From Curtobacterium caseinilyticum (GTDB lineage: Bacteria; Actinomycetota; Actinomycetes; Actinomycetales; Microbacteriaceae), in the NCBI RefSeq assembly GCF_030363035.1, contig NZ_JAUCMN010000005.1, positions 186,001 through 250,000 on the forward strand: a stretch of 64,000 nt of DNA. The letters run 5' to 3'. The notes below the pieces were generated by a model. The model saw only the letters and a program-made list of their open reading frames with translations. It did not search any database and was not told the DNA's origin. Each line of letters starts with the position of its first letter. The stretch's first letter is position 1. This document shows, in pieces, positions 9,901-17,346 of this stretch. A program made the position numbers and the translations under genes.

Positions 9901-12336
9901 CGACGGTTCCGCTACGACGCCGCGGGGCAGCTGGTCGAGGCCGTCGACGGGCTCGGGGGCACCACCCGCTTCGCCTATGACGAGCGGGGCCGGTTGATCG
10001 AGGTCACGGACCCCGCCGGCGGTGTCACGCGGCGCCGGTACGACGGAGCGGACCGCGTGGTCGCGGTCGTCGACCCGCTCGGTCGCGAGACGACGGCTCG
10101 GTACGACGCCGCCGGTCGCCAGGTGGAGCAGATCGACCCAGAGGGGCGGTCCACGAGCTGGACCTTCGACGCCGCCGGCCGCTCGACGAAGGTCCTGGTC
10201 GACGGGCAGCTGGTGAGCGAGACTCGACGCGATGCCGTCGACCGCACCGTCGTCGTCACGGATCACACTCGTGGTGCGGGTCGGGCGGTCGACCACGAGC
10301 TCGAGTACGACCGCCGCGGGCTCCTCGTCCGACGGAGCCGCGGTGGGCGTTCCGTGCGGTGGGAGTACGACGCCGACGGCAACCGGACCGCGCGGATCGA
10401 CCCGACGGGCGCACGGGTCGAGTGGCGCCGTGATGCAGTGGGCCGCGCCGTCGCCGTCGAGCGACAGGGTCTTGCTGCCGCGACCTTCGCCTACGACCCT
10501 GCCGCGCGGATCGTCCAGGCGGCGACCGGCGACGTCGTGCAGTCGTGGTCGTACGAGCGCGGCGCCCTGGTCGCGCACACGTCCACGACGCCCGAGGGCG
10601 CGATGGTGACGCGCATCGATCGCGACGACCAGGGGCGGATCGTCGCGATCGACGGCCCGGACGGTCGTGTCGAGTACGCGTACGACGACGCCGGGCAGCT
10701 CGTCCGCGCGGGCGACTCCCTGTGGGCGTACGGCGACGGCGGGCGACTGCTCCGCGAGGTCGTCGACGGTGCCGAGACGACGTTTGAGTACGACGCTGCC
10801 GGGCAGCTCGTGGCCTCCGTCCGAGGCGAGGAGCGGACGGAGTACCGATACGACGGGCTCGGTCGGCGAATCCGTCGTACTCTCGCCGACGGGTCAACCA
10901 CCGAGTACGCGTGGTCCGATCTCGGGTCCCTGACCGGCGTCGTGTCGCGGGACCGCTCGTACGGTGAGACCGGTCGGGTCGAGATGTGGACCGACGTGCT
11001 CGGGGAGTTCGCCGAGGTCGGCGGTGCCGAGGTGTGGTGGGACTCCGCTGCGTCGCTGCCGGCGTTGGTGTCGATCGGCGGGGAGAGCGTGCTCGACCTG
11101 CCGGGCGGTGCGGTCGCCGTGGGCGACGCTTGGTCGACGGCCGGCTGGCGGAGTGCGCGTTCCACGGACTCCTCAGACCCGTGGGCGGTGCTCGCATCGG
11201 TCGAGGGGCCGGCGCTGCCCTCTGGTGTCACGCTCACCGCTGACGGCGGGCTGTCGGTCGCCGGGCTGGAGTGGCTCGGGGCGCGCGTGTACGACCCGGC
11301 AGCGCGGGGCTTCCTGTCGACGGACCCGTTGGCGCCCGTGCTCGGAGCGGCGTGGTCGGCGAACCCGTACTCGTACGCCGGGAACGACCCGATGCACGCG
11401 ATCGACCCCCTGGGGCTCCGACCGGCGACGGACCAGGACCTGGCGGCGTACCGGGATGCGAACCAGGGCGCGTTTGGTGCGGTGAAGAGCTGGTGGGGTG
11501 ACAATTGGGAGTACGTGGTCGCGGGCGTGGCGATAGTCGGTGGTCTTGCGCTTATGGCCACCGGCGTAGGCGGACCAGCTGGAGTCGCCGTCATGGCTCT
11601 GGCGGGCGGCCTCATGAGCGGTGGAATCTCTGCGGCATCCCAGAAGGCGACAAAGGGGTCCGTCGATTGGCGCGAGGTGGGGGTGCAGGCCGCGGTTGGG
11701 ACGCTGACCGGCGGCGCCGGTGCGGCTACTGGCGGAGTGATCGCTGCGAAGATGGGCACGAACCTCGCAGCGCGGGCCCTGCGCGGTGCTGCAGAAGGCG
11801 CCGTCGAAGGTGGTGTCAACGGGGCGGCGGCTTATTCGATGTCTCCGGGTCCTCACACGGTCGCGGGTCTGGCTGAGTCAATCGGGAGCCAAGCGACAGT
11901 TGGCGCGCTGACGGGCGGCACAACGGCTTACCGACCGAAGTGGCTCGATAAGGAGACCGCCGCGACGTTCTCGCACGGCATCTACCGCTCCGGATATTCG
12001 CACGGCGACACCTTGTTGAGCAGAGCAGGCGCTGACGGGCCTCGAAAAGACTTTGGCGGCTTCTGGTCGCGAGATGCACCCACCAGTGTCGCTCAGGTGC
12101 GCGAGGACAAAGCAATCCTGCCAGTCTGGCGGGACGCCGACGGCAATGTAACCGGTACAAGCCCTCTGAGTCACGGCTACACAGCAAGTTTCCGCAGCGG
12201 CACACCGATGTACAAGGGTAAGGTCGCGCCTCAGACCGGAGATGATGGTCATGTGTACGCCGGTGGAACACCGCAGGTGCACATTCCCGAGTCCTACAAG
12301 CATGGGAGCATCGTTGATAAGTGGGAAATCTTCTGA
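6907..12336 (+). CDS. RHS-repeat polymorphic toxin, WXG-type N-terminus, type VII candidate effector
   Basis: An 1809-residue polymorphic toxin. There is no signal peptide. Residues 1-120 form a charged helical hairpin like WXG/LXG secretion domains; after a Pro/Gly linker, residues 163-275 form a second helical module. DUF6531 starts near residue 281 (DPVNTTTGNF). About 1100 residues of YD/RHS repeats follow, ending in the RHS core signature near 1458-1503 (YDPAARGFLSTDPL to AIDPLG). Beyond it come a Gly/Ala-rich hydrophobic stretch (about 1520-1680) and a variable C-terminal domain. That domain has a pattern recalling TNT-type NAD+ glycohydrolases: FGGFWS, R1732, YKGKVAPQ and Q1790 in GGTPQV. 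Enzyme activity is inferred with low certainty. Base composition becomes less GC-rich near the 3' end, as expected for exchangeable toxin tips. ATG 6907 follows a GGGGGA site. Confidence 0.85.
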   Translation: MADLHGNEPVEFDNATADALIHALNGSAESIDGQSGSRTSYVTTAAQEFRGHFSDLFASNSDKAHNDGRTIADNLRTVATWVQQMKEAAERENARRKKARDWYEEHEDRNFFEWIGDQWHGAPQPPEVHHEAAPTFRPAEGPSTARDTPAPGSGGGGGGGTSSARPADLRAFATGTRSLDQALEGKPSQLRGKLAEFAARCSWGHIDAGGLVNAFDKWLQANGQDATWADTVADAFAAAGGEGNVSTVADSALAAALAAAGVSETRQDLQFEPPTAYGAQPTTGFSMDPVNTTTGNFLEPELDLGFTGASASLEVTRMYNSLDEHVGIFGPGWSSILETRLLLDDEGATFVGADGRQIRFPRSGAGWDRGVGENRWLAAEGDLLVVRDNAGVRIDFTPSGLWTGQRGGVGSAVRVVRDADDLVVRLEHERGRWVEIDHVDGRVAVLRASDGRRVEYGYDDRGRLVSVTDPVGTRSYGWNDDDLIVTVTSAAGVIEVDNTYDEQRRVVEQVSPHGRAVRFAYLPGRVTVVSDHDGSRANSYIADAKGRLVGVIDSDDRRQSMSYDRYGNLVSATERDGSVTVHAYDSRGRKTRTVTPSGGDITYGYDDQDRVTTVVTEAGAVVSYEYHGDDRDPSVIVDPVGGRTELTWTNGVLTHVVDPTGVVLDLEHDDFGELVATTNAVGNTARIERDAAGRPIAAVSPSGARTEYRWDAAGLLVERRDADGAVWRYEHTAGGRVAAVIDPLGARTTFEYAANGELATTVDPLGRRVTRTFDDQGNVAALALPGDAVWTFAHDGLSRLQAVTDPTGATWRREYDVNGGLAATVDPTGVRQEVARDVATGVATLRDAFSATTFRFDEFGRPVEQTSDETGSELVTYDAAGRPVELVDGEGGLTRIERDLSGRVTAIVSPSGARSTYEYDACGRPSAAVDASGARTTLTYDADSRVVARTLPTGEVEETTYDAVGRVVAQTTAGSGTSWYRYDRAGRLVSSHDARFGRRRFRYDAAGQLVEAVDGLGGTTRFAYDERGRLIEVTDPAGGVTRRRYDGADRVVAVVDPLGRETTARYDAAGRQVEQIDPEGRSTSWTFDAAGRSTKVLVDGQLVSETRRDAVDRTVVVTDHTRGAGRAVDHELEYDRRGLLVRRSRGGRSVRWEYDADGNRTARIDPTGARVEWRRDAVGRAVAVERQGLAAATFAYDPAARIVQAATGDVVQSWSYERGALVAHTSTTPEGAMVTRIDRDDQGRIVAIDGPDGRVEYAYDDAGQLVRAGDSLWAYGDGGRLLREVVDGAETTFEYDAAGQLVASVRGEERTEYRYDGLGRRIRRTLADGSTTEYAWSDLGSLTGVVSRDRSYGETGRVEMWTDVLGEFAEVGGAEVWWDSAASLPALVSIGGESVLDLPGGAVAVGDAWSTAGWRSARSTDSSDPWAVLASVEGPALPSGVTLTADGGLSVAGLEWLGARVYDPAARGFLSTDPLAPVLGAAWSANPYSYAGNDPMHAIDPLGLRPATDQDLAAYRDANQGAFGAVKSWWGDNWEYVVAGVAIVGGLALMATGVGGPAGVAVMALAGGLMSGGISAASQKATKGSVDWREVGVQAAVGTLTGGAGAATGGVIAAKMGTNLAARALRGAAEGAVEGGVNGAAAYSMSPGPHTVAGLAESIGSQATVGALTGGTTAYRPKWLDKETAATFSHGIYRSGYSHGDTLLSRAGADGPRKDFGGFWSRDAPTSVAQVREDKAILPVWRDADGNVTGTSPLSHGYTASFRSGTPMYKGKVAPQTGDDGHVYAGGTPQVHIPESYKHGSIVDKWEIF

Positions 12337-12637
12337 CGGCGAACTACGTGAAGCGCTGGTCGATCGACTCAGTCGGCTCGCGGATCTAGCAGCCGCTTTG
12401 CCTGAAGAGCGGGCTGCCGCAGCGCTGACGAAGTACGCTGAAGGACTTCGAGAACCTGGGCCGCAGGTCCTGCAGGTTCACAAGAATGTGGCATTACTCC
12501 TTCGGGCGGGGCCGGGGAGCCTTTCTGACCAATATTTCGTCCGGGACGATGGTACTCCAGACATCGAGCTGTCCGAGCGCTTTGTTGCCCTCATCGAGGA
12601 CGCGCGAACGCTGAACAGTGCGCTCGCGGCGAGATAG
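12302..12637 (+). CDS. Candidate immunity protein for the RHS toxin
   Basis: A small soluble protein of 111 residues with no recognised domain. Its start (ATG 12302; a TTG at 12314 with GGGAG upstream is an alternative) lies inside the last codons of the RHS gene, so the two overlap by 23-35 bases in different frames and are likely translationally coupled. It is helical and acidic toward the C-terminus. Size, position and overlap are what is expected of a cognate immunity gene in polymorphic toxin loci. Function is inferred from context only. Confidence 0.6.
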   Translation: MGASLISGKSSDGELREALVDRLSRLADLAAALPEERAAAALTKYAEGLREPGPQVLQVHKNVALLLRAGPGSLSDQYFVRDDGTPDIELSERFVALIEDARTLNSALAAR

Positions 12638-12951
12638 AGTTTGACTTTCGTGGTCGCCATGTATTCGTCTCTGGGGAACCGGCTTCCTACGCGGAGAACT
12701 CTAAGGGGACGAGTCCGACCTAAGTCCCGCAGCACTCCGCACGTGCAGGAGCTGCTGACCTGAGCCTTGAGCAGAAGGCGTTGGGCGCATCTACCGCGCG
12801 ACGTACGTCCGTGAAGGCACGACGATGTTCCGCTCGGTGGACGTCAACGGCTCCCATGCCGGCGACTTCTGGTCATCGGTTCTACGAAGCCTAAACACTG
12901 ACGCGGGTCGGCCAGGCGCGCAAGAGTCATCGATGCAAGGAGTCAGAGTTG
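12638..12951 (+). other. Gene-poor stretch with probable toxin-tip debris
   Basis: No intact gene is supported. Short open stretches (for example 12638-12724, reading EFDFRGRHVFVSGEPASYA, and 12786-12896, reading RIYRATYVREG) look like pieces of former coding sequence, possibly displaced RHS tips. A 41-base segment at 12750-12790 is repeated in diverged form at 13470-13510. Confidence 0.4.
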
Positions 12952-13359
12952 ATGCGGAAAGAGCGCTCGATGCGGTCGAGAAGAATCATTTTCTCCTCAT
13001 GGCTGATCGGGATGGTGCTGATATTCACCGCGATTTTTGTCGCGCCGGTGACGCTGAAAGCATATGACGCCGCTCACCCGCTCGTGGTGGAATGCCGCAT
13101 CATCGCGGCGACTGCGGGTGACGGATCATCGAGATCTGTGCGCGGTATTGGTGCATCGTTCAATCAGGTGCGCCTTGCTTCTTCAGACTGCGGCGTCCTG
13201 TTCATGCGCAGAGGGGTGTCGGCAAACAAGGCTTCACAAATCGCAGCGGAGTTTCAGGATGGTCGCCGTTACGAGTTGCACGTCGGTGCCGCTTCGTACC
13301 GTTTCCGCGATTTGCTTCGAACCTTGCACCAGGCGGTCGAGGTTCAGCGCTTAGATTAG
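12952..13359 (+). CDS. Tandem-family protein 1: membrane-anchored, two conserved Cys
   Basis: 135 residues, family unknown to me. A basic N-terminus is followed by one membrane segment (about residues 12-32) and an extracytoplasmic domain of about 100 residues. The four tandem copies share a YDxxHP-like motif just after the membrane segment, a Cys about five residues on, a GIGxxxxQV motif, a second Cys in C-G, and F-x-x-G-x-R-Y near the end; here these read YDAAHP, ECRI, GIGASFNQV, DCGVL and FQDGRRY. AAGGAG lies nine bases before ATG 12952; a TTG at 12949 is possible. Located after the RHS toxin, it could be an immunity or envelope protein; this is inference. Composition is less GC-rich than the chromosome-typical genes nearby. 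Confidence 0.65.
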   Translation: MRKERSMRSRRIIFSSWLIGMVLIFTAIFVAPVTLKAYDAAHPLVVECRIIAATAGDGSSRSVRGIGASFNQVRLASSDCGVLFMRRGVSANKASQIAAEFQDGRRYELHVGAASYRFRDLLRTLHQAVEVQRLD

Positions 13360-13563
13360 CGAGAGCTTCTGAGTGCCCGCGTGCAGGCTTGTCTCAAGCG
13401 CCGGGAGTCAGCTGAGAGATGGCAGTGTACGAGATTACTTGCGGTGGTGCTCTTCTTCGGGTGGCAAATGAGCTGCTGACATGAGGGTCGAGCAGAGAAC
13501 GCCGGGCGCTCGGAGTGCGTAGCGGCAGGCGCCGAGTCCCGAGTACATGAGTGAGGTGCAAGG

Positions 13564-13989
13564 ATGAACGATGCTCGCCGGGGAGTGGTCCAGAGGCGGG
13601 TCAAGGTGTTCGCCGTGCTTGCGCTTGTCGTGTTTGGGCCTCTCGCCCTCCTGATCGGAGGGCCGTTGGCTCTTGTTGCTTATGACAAGTCGCACCTCAT
13701 CTCCATTGATTGCACGGTCACGAGTGCGGAGTCAGCTGTTGGCTCTACGCGTTCGCCGAAGGGGATCGGCAGTTCCACGAACCAGGTCTTCATCAAGACG
13801 AACTGCGGAGAGTTTGTTCTCGGCGCCGGCGTGACTACTGTCAACCGCGCTGAGATAGCAAATGAGCTTGATCGCGGAGGCCGTTACGAATTTGATATCG
13901 GCGGAGGGTCCTGGAGGTTGCGGAGCTTCCTCGAAGCCGTCAGCATCGCTCGCGTGGTGTACGGCTACGAGCCTGCCGGGGGCAGCTGA
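13564..13989 (+). CDS. Tandem-family protein 2: membrane-anchored, two conserved Cys
   Basis: 141 residues, second paralogue. The N-terminus is basic, followed by a long hydrophobic segment (about residues 15-40), then YDKSHL, DCTV, the GIGSSTNQV motif, NCGEF and LDRGGRYEF. The two cysteines about 35 residues apart suggest a disulfide in an exported domain. ATG 13564 is the first plausible start. The upstream region carries a segment similar to that before copy 1, so the gap DNA was duplicated with the gene. Confidence 0.65.
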   Translation: MNDARRGVVQRRVKVFAVLALVVFGPLALLIGGPLALVAYDKSHLISIDCTVTSAESAVGSTRSPKGIGSSTNQVFIKTNCGEFVLGAGVTTVNRAEIANELDRGGRYEFDIGGGSWRLRSFLEAVSIARVVYGYEPAGGS

Positions 13990-14254
13990 GCGCCTTCAGC
14001 TGCTGTTCCTCGACCGGACCTTCGGCAGTTCGCGGGTACTCGGCGGGCCGATCGGCAGTATCGAGTGAGATTCACGGACCGTGATCAATTGCTGCGGACG
14101 AAGGGATGAAGACTGGGTGGAGCAGCGATGCAGAGCCTGTGGATCGCGGGGTTGAAGAGGGAGAACGGCGTGAGGGATCGTCGTGCGGAACATGCGATTC
14201 GTGAGACCGACAGTGGTCCGGTAGCCGGAATGGCGAATTAAGAGCGAGGGGTGC

Positions 14255-14698
14255 GTGTCGCACCGCAGGCTGAACCGTGACCACTTTCCACCGAGCATGC
14301 TGTCGGTCGTCAGGGGGCGATTCGTCTTCGCGGCGGCAATCCTGGTCCTACTCGCGGTGGCGGCCTTCTTCTTCGGGCGGCAATGGATCGCGGCATACGA
14401 CGAAGATCACCCGGTCACCTTTGACTGCGTGATCTCGAACGCGAAAGCCTCCGCAGTTTCTACGCACTCCGGCCGTGGTGTGGGTTCGTACACCGAGCAG
14501 GTGGACCTCCACACGTCCAACTGTGGGCATCTCGTGATCCGGGACCGCATCACGAATGAGAACAGTGCCGCTGTCGCATCGACCTTCGAGAGGGGCAAGA
14601 GGTACCGGATCACCTTGGGTGAGGCCTCGCTGAGTCTGCGTGCACCGTTGTCCGTGCTCGGGGCGGTGCCAGAGGTTCGGGGATGGGAGCGAGGATGA
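14255..14698 (+). CDS. Tandem-family protein 3: membrane-anchored, two conserved Cys
   Basis: 147 residues from GTG 14255, which follows GAGGGG; an internal ATG at 14297 would give a 133-residue form. It has one membrane segment (about residues 22-42), then YDEDHP, DCVI, GVGSYTEQV, NCGHL and FERGKRY. It is closest in pattern to copy 4. The 265-base gap before it (13990-14254) shows no convincing gene. Confidence 0.62.
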   Translation: MSHRRLNRDHFPPSMLSVVRGRFVFAAAILVLLAVAAFFFGRQWIAAYDEDHPVTFDCVISNAKASAVSTHSGRGVGSYTEQVDLHTSNCGHLVIRDRITNENSAAVASTFERGKRYRITLGEASLSLRAPLSVLGAVPEVRGWERG

Positions 14699-15157
14699 GA
14701 AGAGAACGGGTCAGGAAGGCGCAGGTGAGGCGCGCGCGTCGGGGGCGAAGCGAGGGAACCGATTCGTCTTCGGGATGCTCGGGGTGATCGTCCTCGGAGT
14801 CGCTGGGCTCCTGGTAGCAGGGGAGGTGTTCAGGCACTACGACCGGGAGCACCCCATCTGGGTGACCTGCGTCGTCGAATCGGCGTCTCCCGCTACGGTG
14901 GATCGACGTCAGGACGTGGAATCGGGGCCACGTACGATCAGGTCGAAATCGCCACGGATGACTGTGGACCACTCGTGCTGCGCCGGGGCGTCGACGAGGC
15001 CAACAAGGAGCGTCTGGCTGCGAGCTTCAAGCAAGGCACTGGTCACCGGTTCGCGGTGGGCGCTGCTTCCTACCGGTGGCGTTCGGTGCTGCACTTCTTC
15101 CGGACCCCGGTGATCGTATCGGATTCGGCACCACTGCCCGAAGAAGATCGAGGTTGA
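14695..15157 (+). pseudogene. Tandem-family copy 4, frameshifted
   Basis: The fourth paralogue is split between frames. One frame gives the membrane segment and YDREHP with its Cys, up to about 14899. The domain then continues in another frame with SGRGIGATYDQV, DDCGPL and FKQGTGHRF to the stop at 15155-15157. Alignment with copies 2 and 3 places a single lost base next to 14898-14900. The likely start, ATG 14695 overlapping the stop of copy 3, lies in yet another frame, so a second slip near 14700-14770 is probable. A sequencing error cannot be excluded from sequence alone. Confidence 0.6.
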
Positions 15158-15430
15158 CAGATAGACAGGTGCGTCGCGAGGCGTCGAAGCCTCGACGCTG
15201 GAGATCGCCATGGTGCTGACGTAGTTGACCGTGCCGGAACGGGAGCAGGGTCGGAGCCACCCCGGCCTGATACGTTGGATGCAGGCGCCGGCCCTGCTGG
15301 CGCCTGATATCGAGTACCGCGCACAGGGGGCGCCGGCGCTCGAGGGGGCGTGGACGACCGGTCGCGGGGCGGCAGGTGCACGGAACTTCGGGGACGTTCG
15401 GCGCGCGAGTGCTGACCGCGAAGGACCATC

Positions 15431-16126
15431 ATGACGACGCCGAACAACGGGCAACCCGGCGACTGGCAGCCGAACAACGGGCAGCCGGGCCAGCAGACGC
15501 CGGCCTTCCAGCAGCCGAACCAGCAGCAGGCGCCCGGCTTCGGGCAGCCGAACGAGCAGCAGGCGCCCGGCTCCCAGCAGCCGGGCCAGCAAGCTCCCGG
15601 CTACCAGCAGCCGGGCCAGCAAGCTCCCGGGTACCAGCAGCAGCCCTACGCCGGTGCGGGCGCGGGCGTTCCCGCCTGGCAGCCGCCGACCCCGCAGAAG
15701 AAGGGGAAGAACGTCGCGCTCCGGATCTTCATCCCGGTCGTCGCTGTCATCGCCGCGGTGGGTGCGTCGCTGGGCGTTCGTGCGTTCTTCAACGCCACAG
15801 CCGAGCCCTCGCCGTCGGCCCTCGCCACCGAGGCGGCGAAGCAGGTCAACGAGAACTACACCTTCCCGCTCGAACTCGACGAGGTGACCCGGTGGGACGG
15901 CGTGACGGCTGACGGTGCGCAGCTCGACTACGCCTACACGATCGACTCGTCGGTCGACCCGGCGAGCCTGACCGCGGCGGACCTCAAGTCGTCGGTCGTG
16001 TCGAACGTCTGCCAGAAGAAGGAGTCGCGTGACCTGCTGTCGAAGGCGATCGTGATGCGGTACGCGTACGTCTTCGACGGCACGGACCGCACGATCGACT
16101 TCTCGGTCACCAGCGCCGACTGCTGA
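15431..16126 (+). CDS. Membrane-anchored protein with Gln/Pro-rich repeats
   Basis: 231 residues. Residues 1-78 are made of imperfect QQPG / QAPG-type repeats rich in Gln, Pro and Gly. One membrane segment follows (about residues 97-117), then an extracytoplasmic domain of about 110 residues ending in Cys. The ATG follows AAGGA at proper spacing. The domain is not recognised; small exported domains of this shape occur often in actinobacteria. The 273 bases before it (15158-15430) contain only its leader. Confidence 0.7.
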   Translation: MTTPNNGQPGDWQPNNGQPGQQTPAFQQPNQQQAPGFGQPNEQQAPGSQQPGQQAPGYQQPGQQAPGYQQQPYAGAGAGVPAWQPPTPQKKGKNVALRIFIPVVAVIAAVGASLGVRAFFNATAEPSPSALATEAAKQVNENYTFPLELDEVTRWDGVTADGAQLDYAYTIDSSVDPASLTAADLKSSVVSNVCQKKESRDLLSKAIVMRYAYVFDGTDRTIDFSVTSADC

Positions 16127-16152
16127 AACCCGAGCGGGAGGACTGAGGAGGG

Positions 16153-17226
16153 GTGACTCCTGCACGCCGGGTCTTCCACGCGCTCCTCGCGGCGGTGGCG
16201 CTGACCAGCAGCGGGCTGATCGAGCTCGGGCACTTCGGCGTCCAGGGCTGGGCGTTCGCCGTCGTCACCGTCCTCGGATTCGGCTACGGCGCAGCGCTCG
16301 TCCGCGTCGGCGCAGCGGGATGCCTTGTGCCGACGGTGCTGTTCCTCGGGAGCTTCGTCGTGCTCGGCGTCCTCGTCGACCAGGCGTCGGACTGGGGGCC
16401 GCTGCAGTACGGGTGGCTGCCCGCGGTGCTCGCGGGCGCCTTCCTCGCTCGGGTGCTGTTCCCCAACGTCGGGGCGCGGCGGCGCAAGGAGACGGCGGGC
16501 CGCGGGCTGCGCACAGCAGGCGGGGAATGGCTGCGTGAAGCCGGGCCGATCATGCTGTGCATCGGTGCGTTCTGCGTCGCCGCGATGGGGGCGCTCCTGC
16601 ACGGCGAGGGTGATCAAGCGCTGCGCTACGACGATGCGCTCCGTCGGACCGGTGTGGTCGTCACGGGTGAGGTCGTGCACGTCGAACGTGTGCACTTCAC
16701 CGGGTACAAGGGGCGAGGGCACACCGAGTACACGCCGGTGACGCGGCAACGGTTCGATGGCGTTGAGTACGAGACGACGCTCGACGAGTACACGGTCTCG
16801 AGCGATCCCGACTTCTACCGTGTCGGGCAGCGCCTGCCGATCATGGTCGACCCGGACGATCCGACGACCGCCGGAGTCCGATCCACGGAGCTGCACCGGA
16901 TGTTCGCCCGGAACGTCGACGACGGTCGCAGCTACGCGTTCACCGCACTGCCGCTGCTGGCCGTGGGGGCACCGCTCCTCGCGGTGCAGACGGTCGTGGG
17001 CGTCACACAGAGGATCCGCACCAGGCACACGCGGCGATGGGCAAAGGCCCGGCGACAGGTGCGCTCCGCTCGACGACGGGCGCGACGTCTGGCCGGGGGC
17101 GTCGAGTCAGCCCACCGCGCTGGACCCATCCCGCCGAGCACGATCCAGCGGAGCACCAACGCGACGAGCGCAATCCCGCCGAGCGTCGCGCGAGCGCACC
17201 GTGAGTCAGGCACGCCGGCCGAGTGA
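16153..17226 (+). CDS. Multi-pass membrane protein with DUF3592-like domain
   Basis: 357 residues from GTG 16153, which follows a GAGGAGGGG site. Hydrophobic segments lie at about residues 8-28, 34-54, 58-78, 84-102 and 134-154. A soluble loop at about residues 155-255 follows, with the RTGVVVTGEVVHVERV and YRVGQRLPIMVDPDDP patterns typical of DUF3592. Then come another membrane segment (about 265-285) and a basic, Arg-rich tail. Role unknown. It starts 26 bases after the previous stop, so co-transcription is likely. Confidence 0.7.
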   Translation: MTPARRVFHALLAAVALTSSGLIELGHFGVQGWAFAVVTVLGFGYGAALVRVGAAGCLVPTVLFLGSFVVLGVLVDQASDWGPLQYGWLPAVLAGAFLARVLFPNVGARRRKETAGRGLRTAGGEWLREAGPIMLCIGAFCVAAMGALLHGEGDQALRYDDALRRTGVVVTGEVVHVERVHFTGYKGRGHTEYTPVTRQRFDGVEYETTLDEYTVSSDPDFYRVGQRLPIMVDPDDPTTAGVRSTELHRMFARNVDDGRSYAFTALPLLAVGAPLLAVQTVVGVTQRIRTRHTRRWAKARRQVRSARRRARRLAGGVESAHRAGPIPPSTIQRSTNATSAIPPSVARAHRESGTPAE

Positions 17227-17346
17227 TCACGCAACTGTCACCGGAGCAGCAGGCGACGGAGCAAGGCGACTGACCCCGCGGGGCGGGTCGCGAGGACGGG
17301 CTGCACCGCGCCTCCAGGCCGGGCCGCGGTGATCAGCGTCCGACGG

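Noticed and set aside
7800-11300. DNA-level tandem repeat inside the RHS gene
   Set aside because: The repeats are diverged YD motifs at protein level; the nucleotide sequence is not periodic enough to call a DNA repeat.
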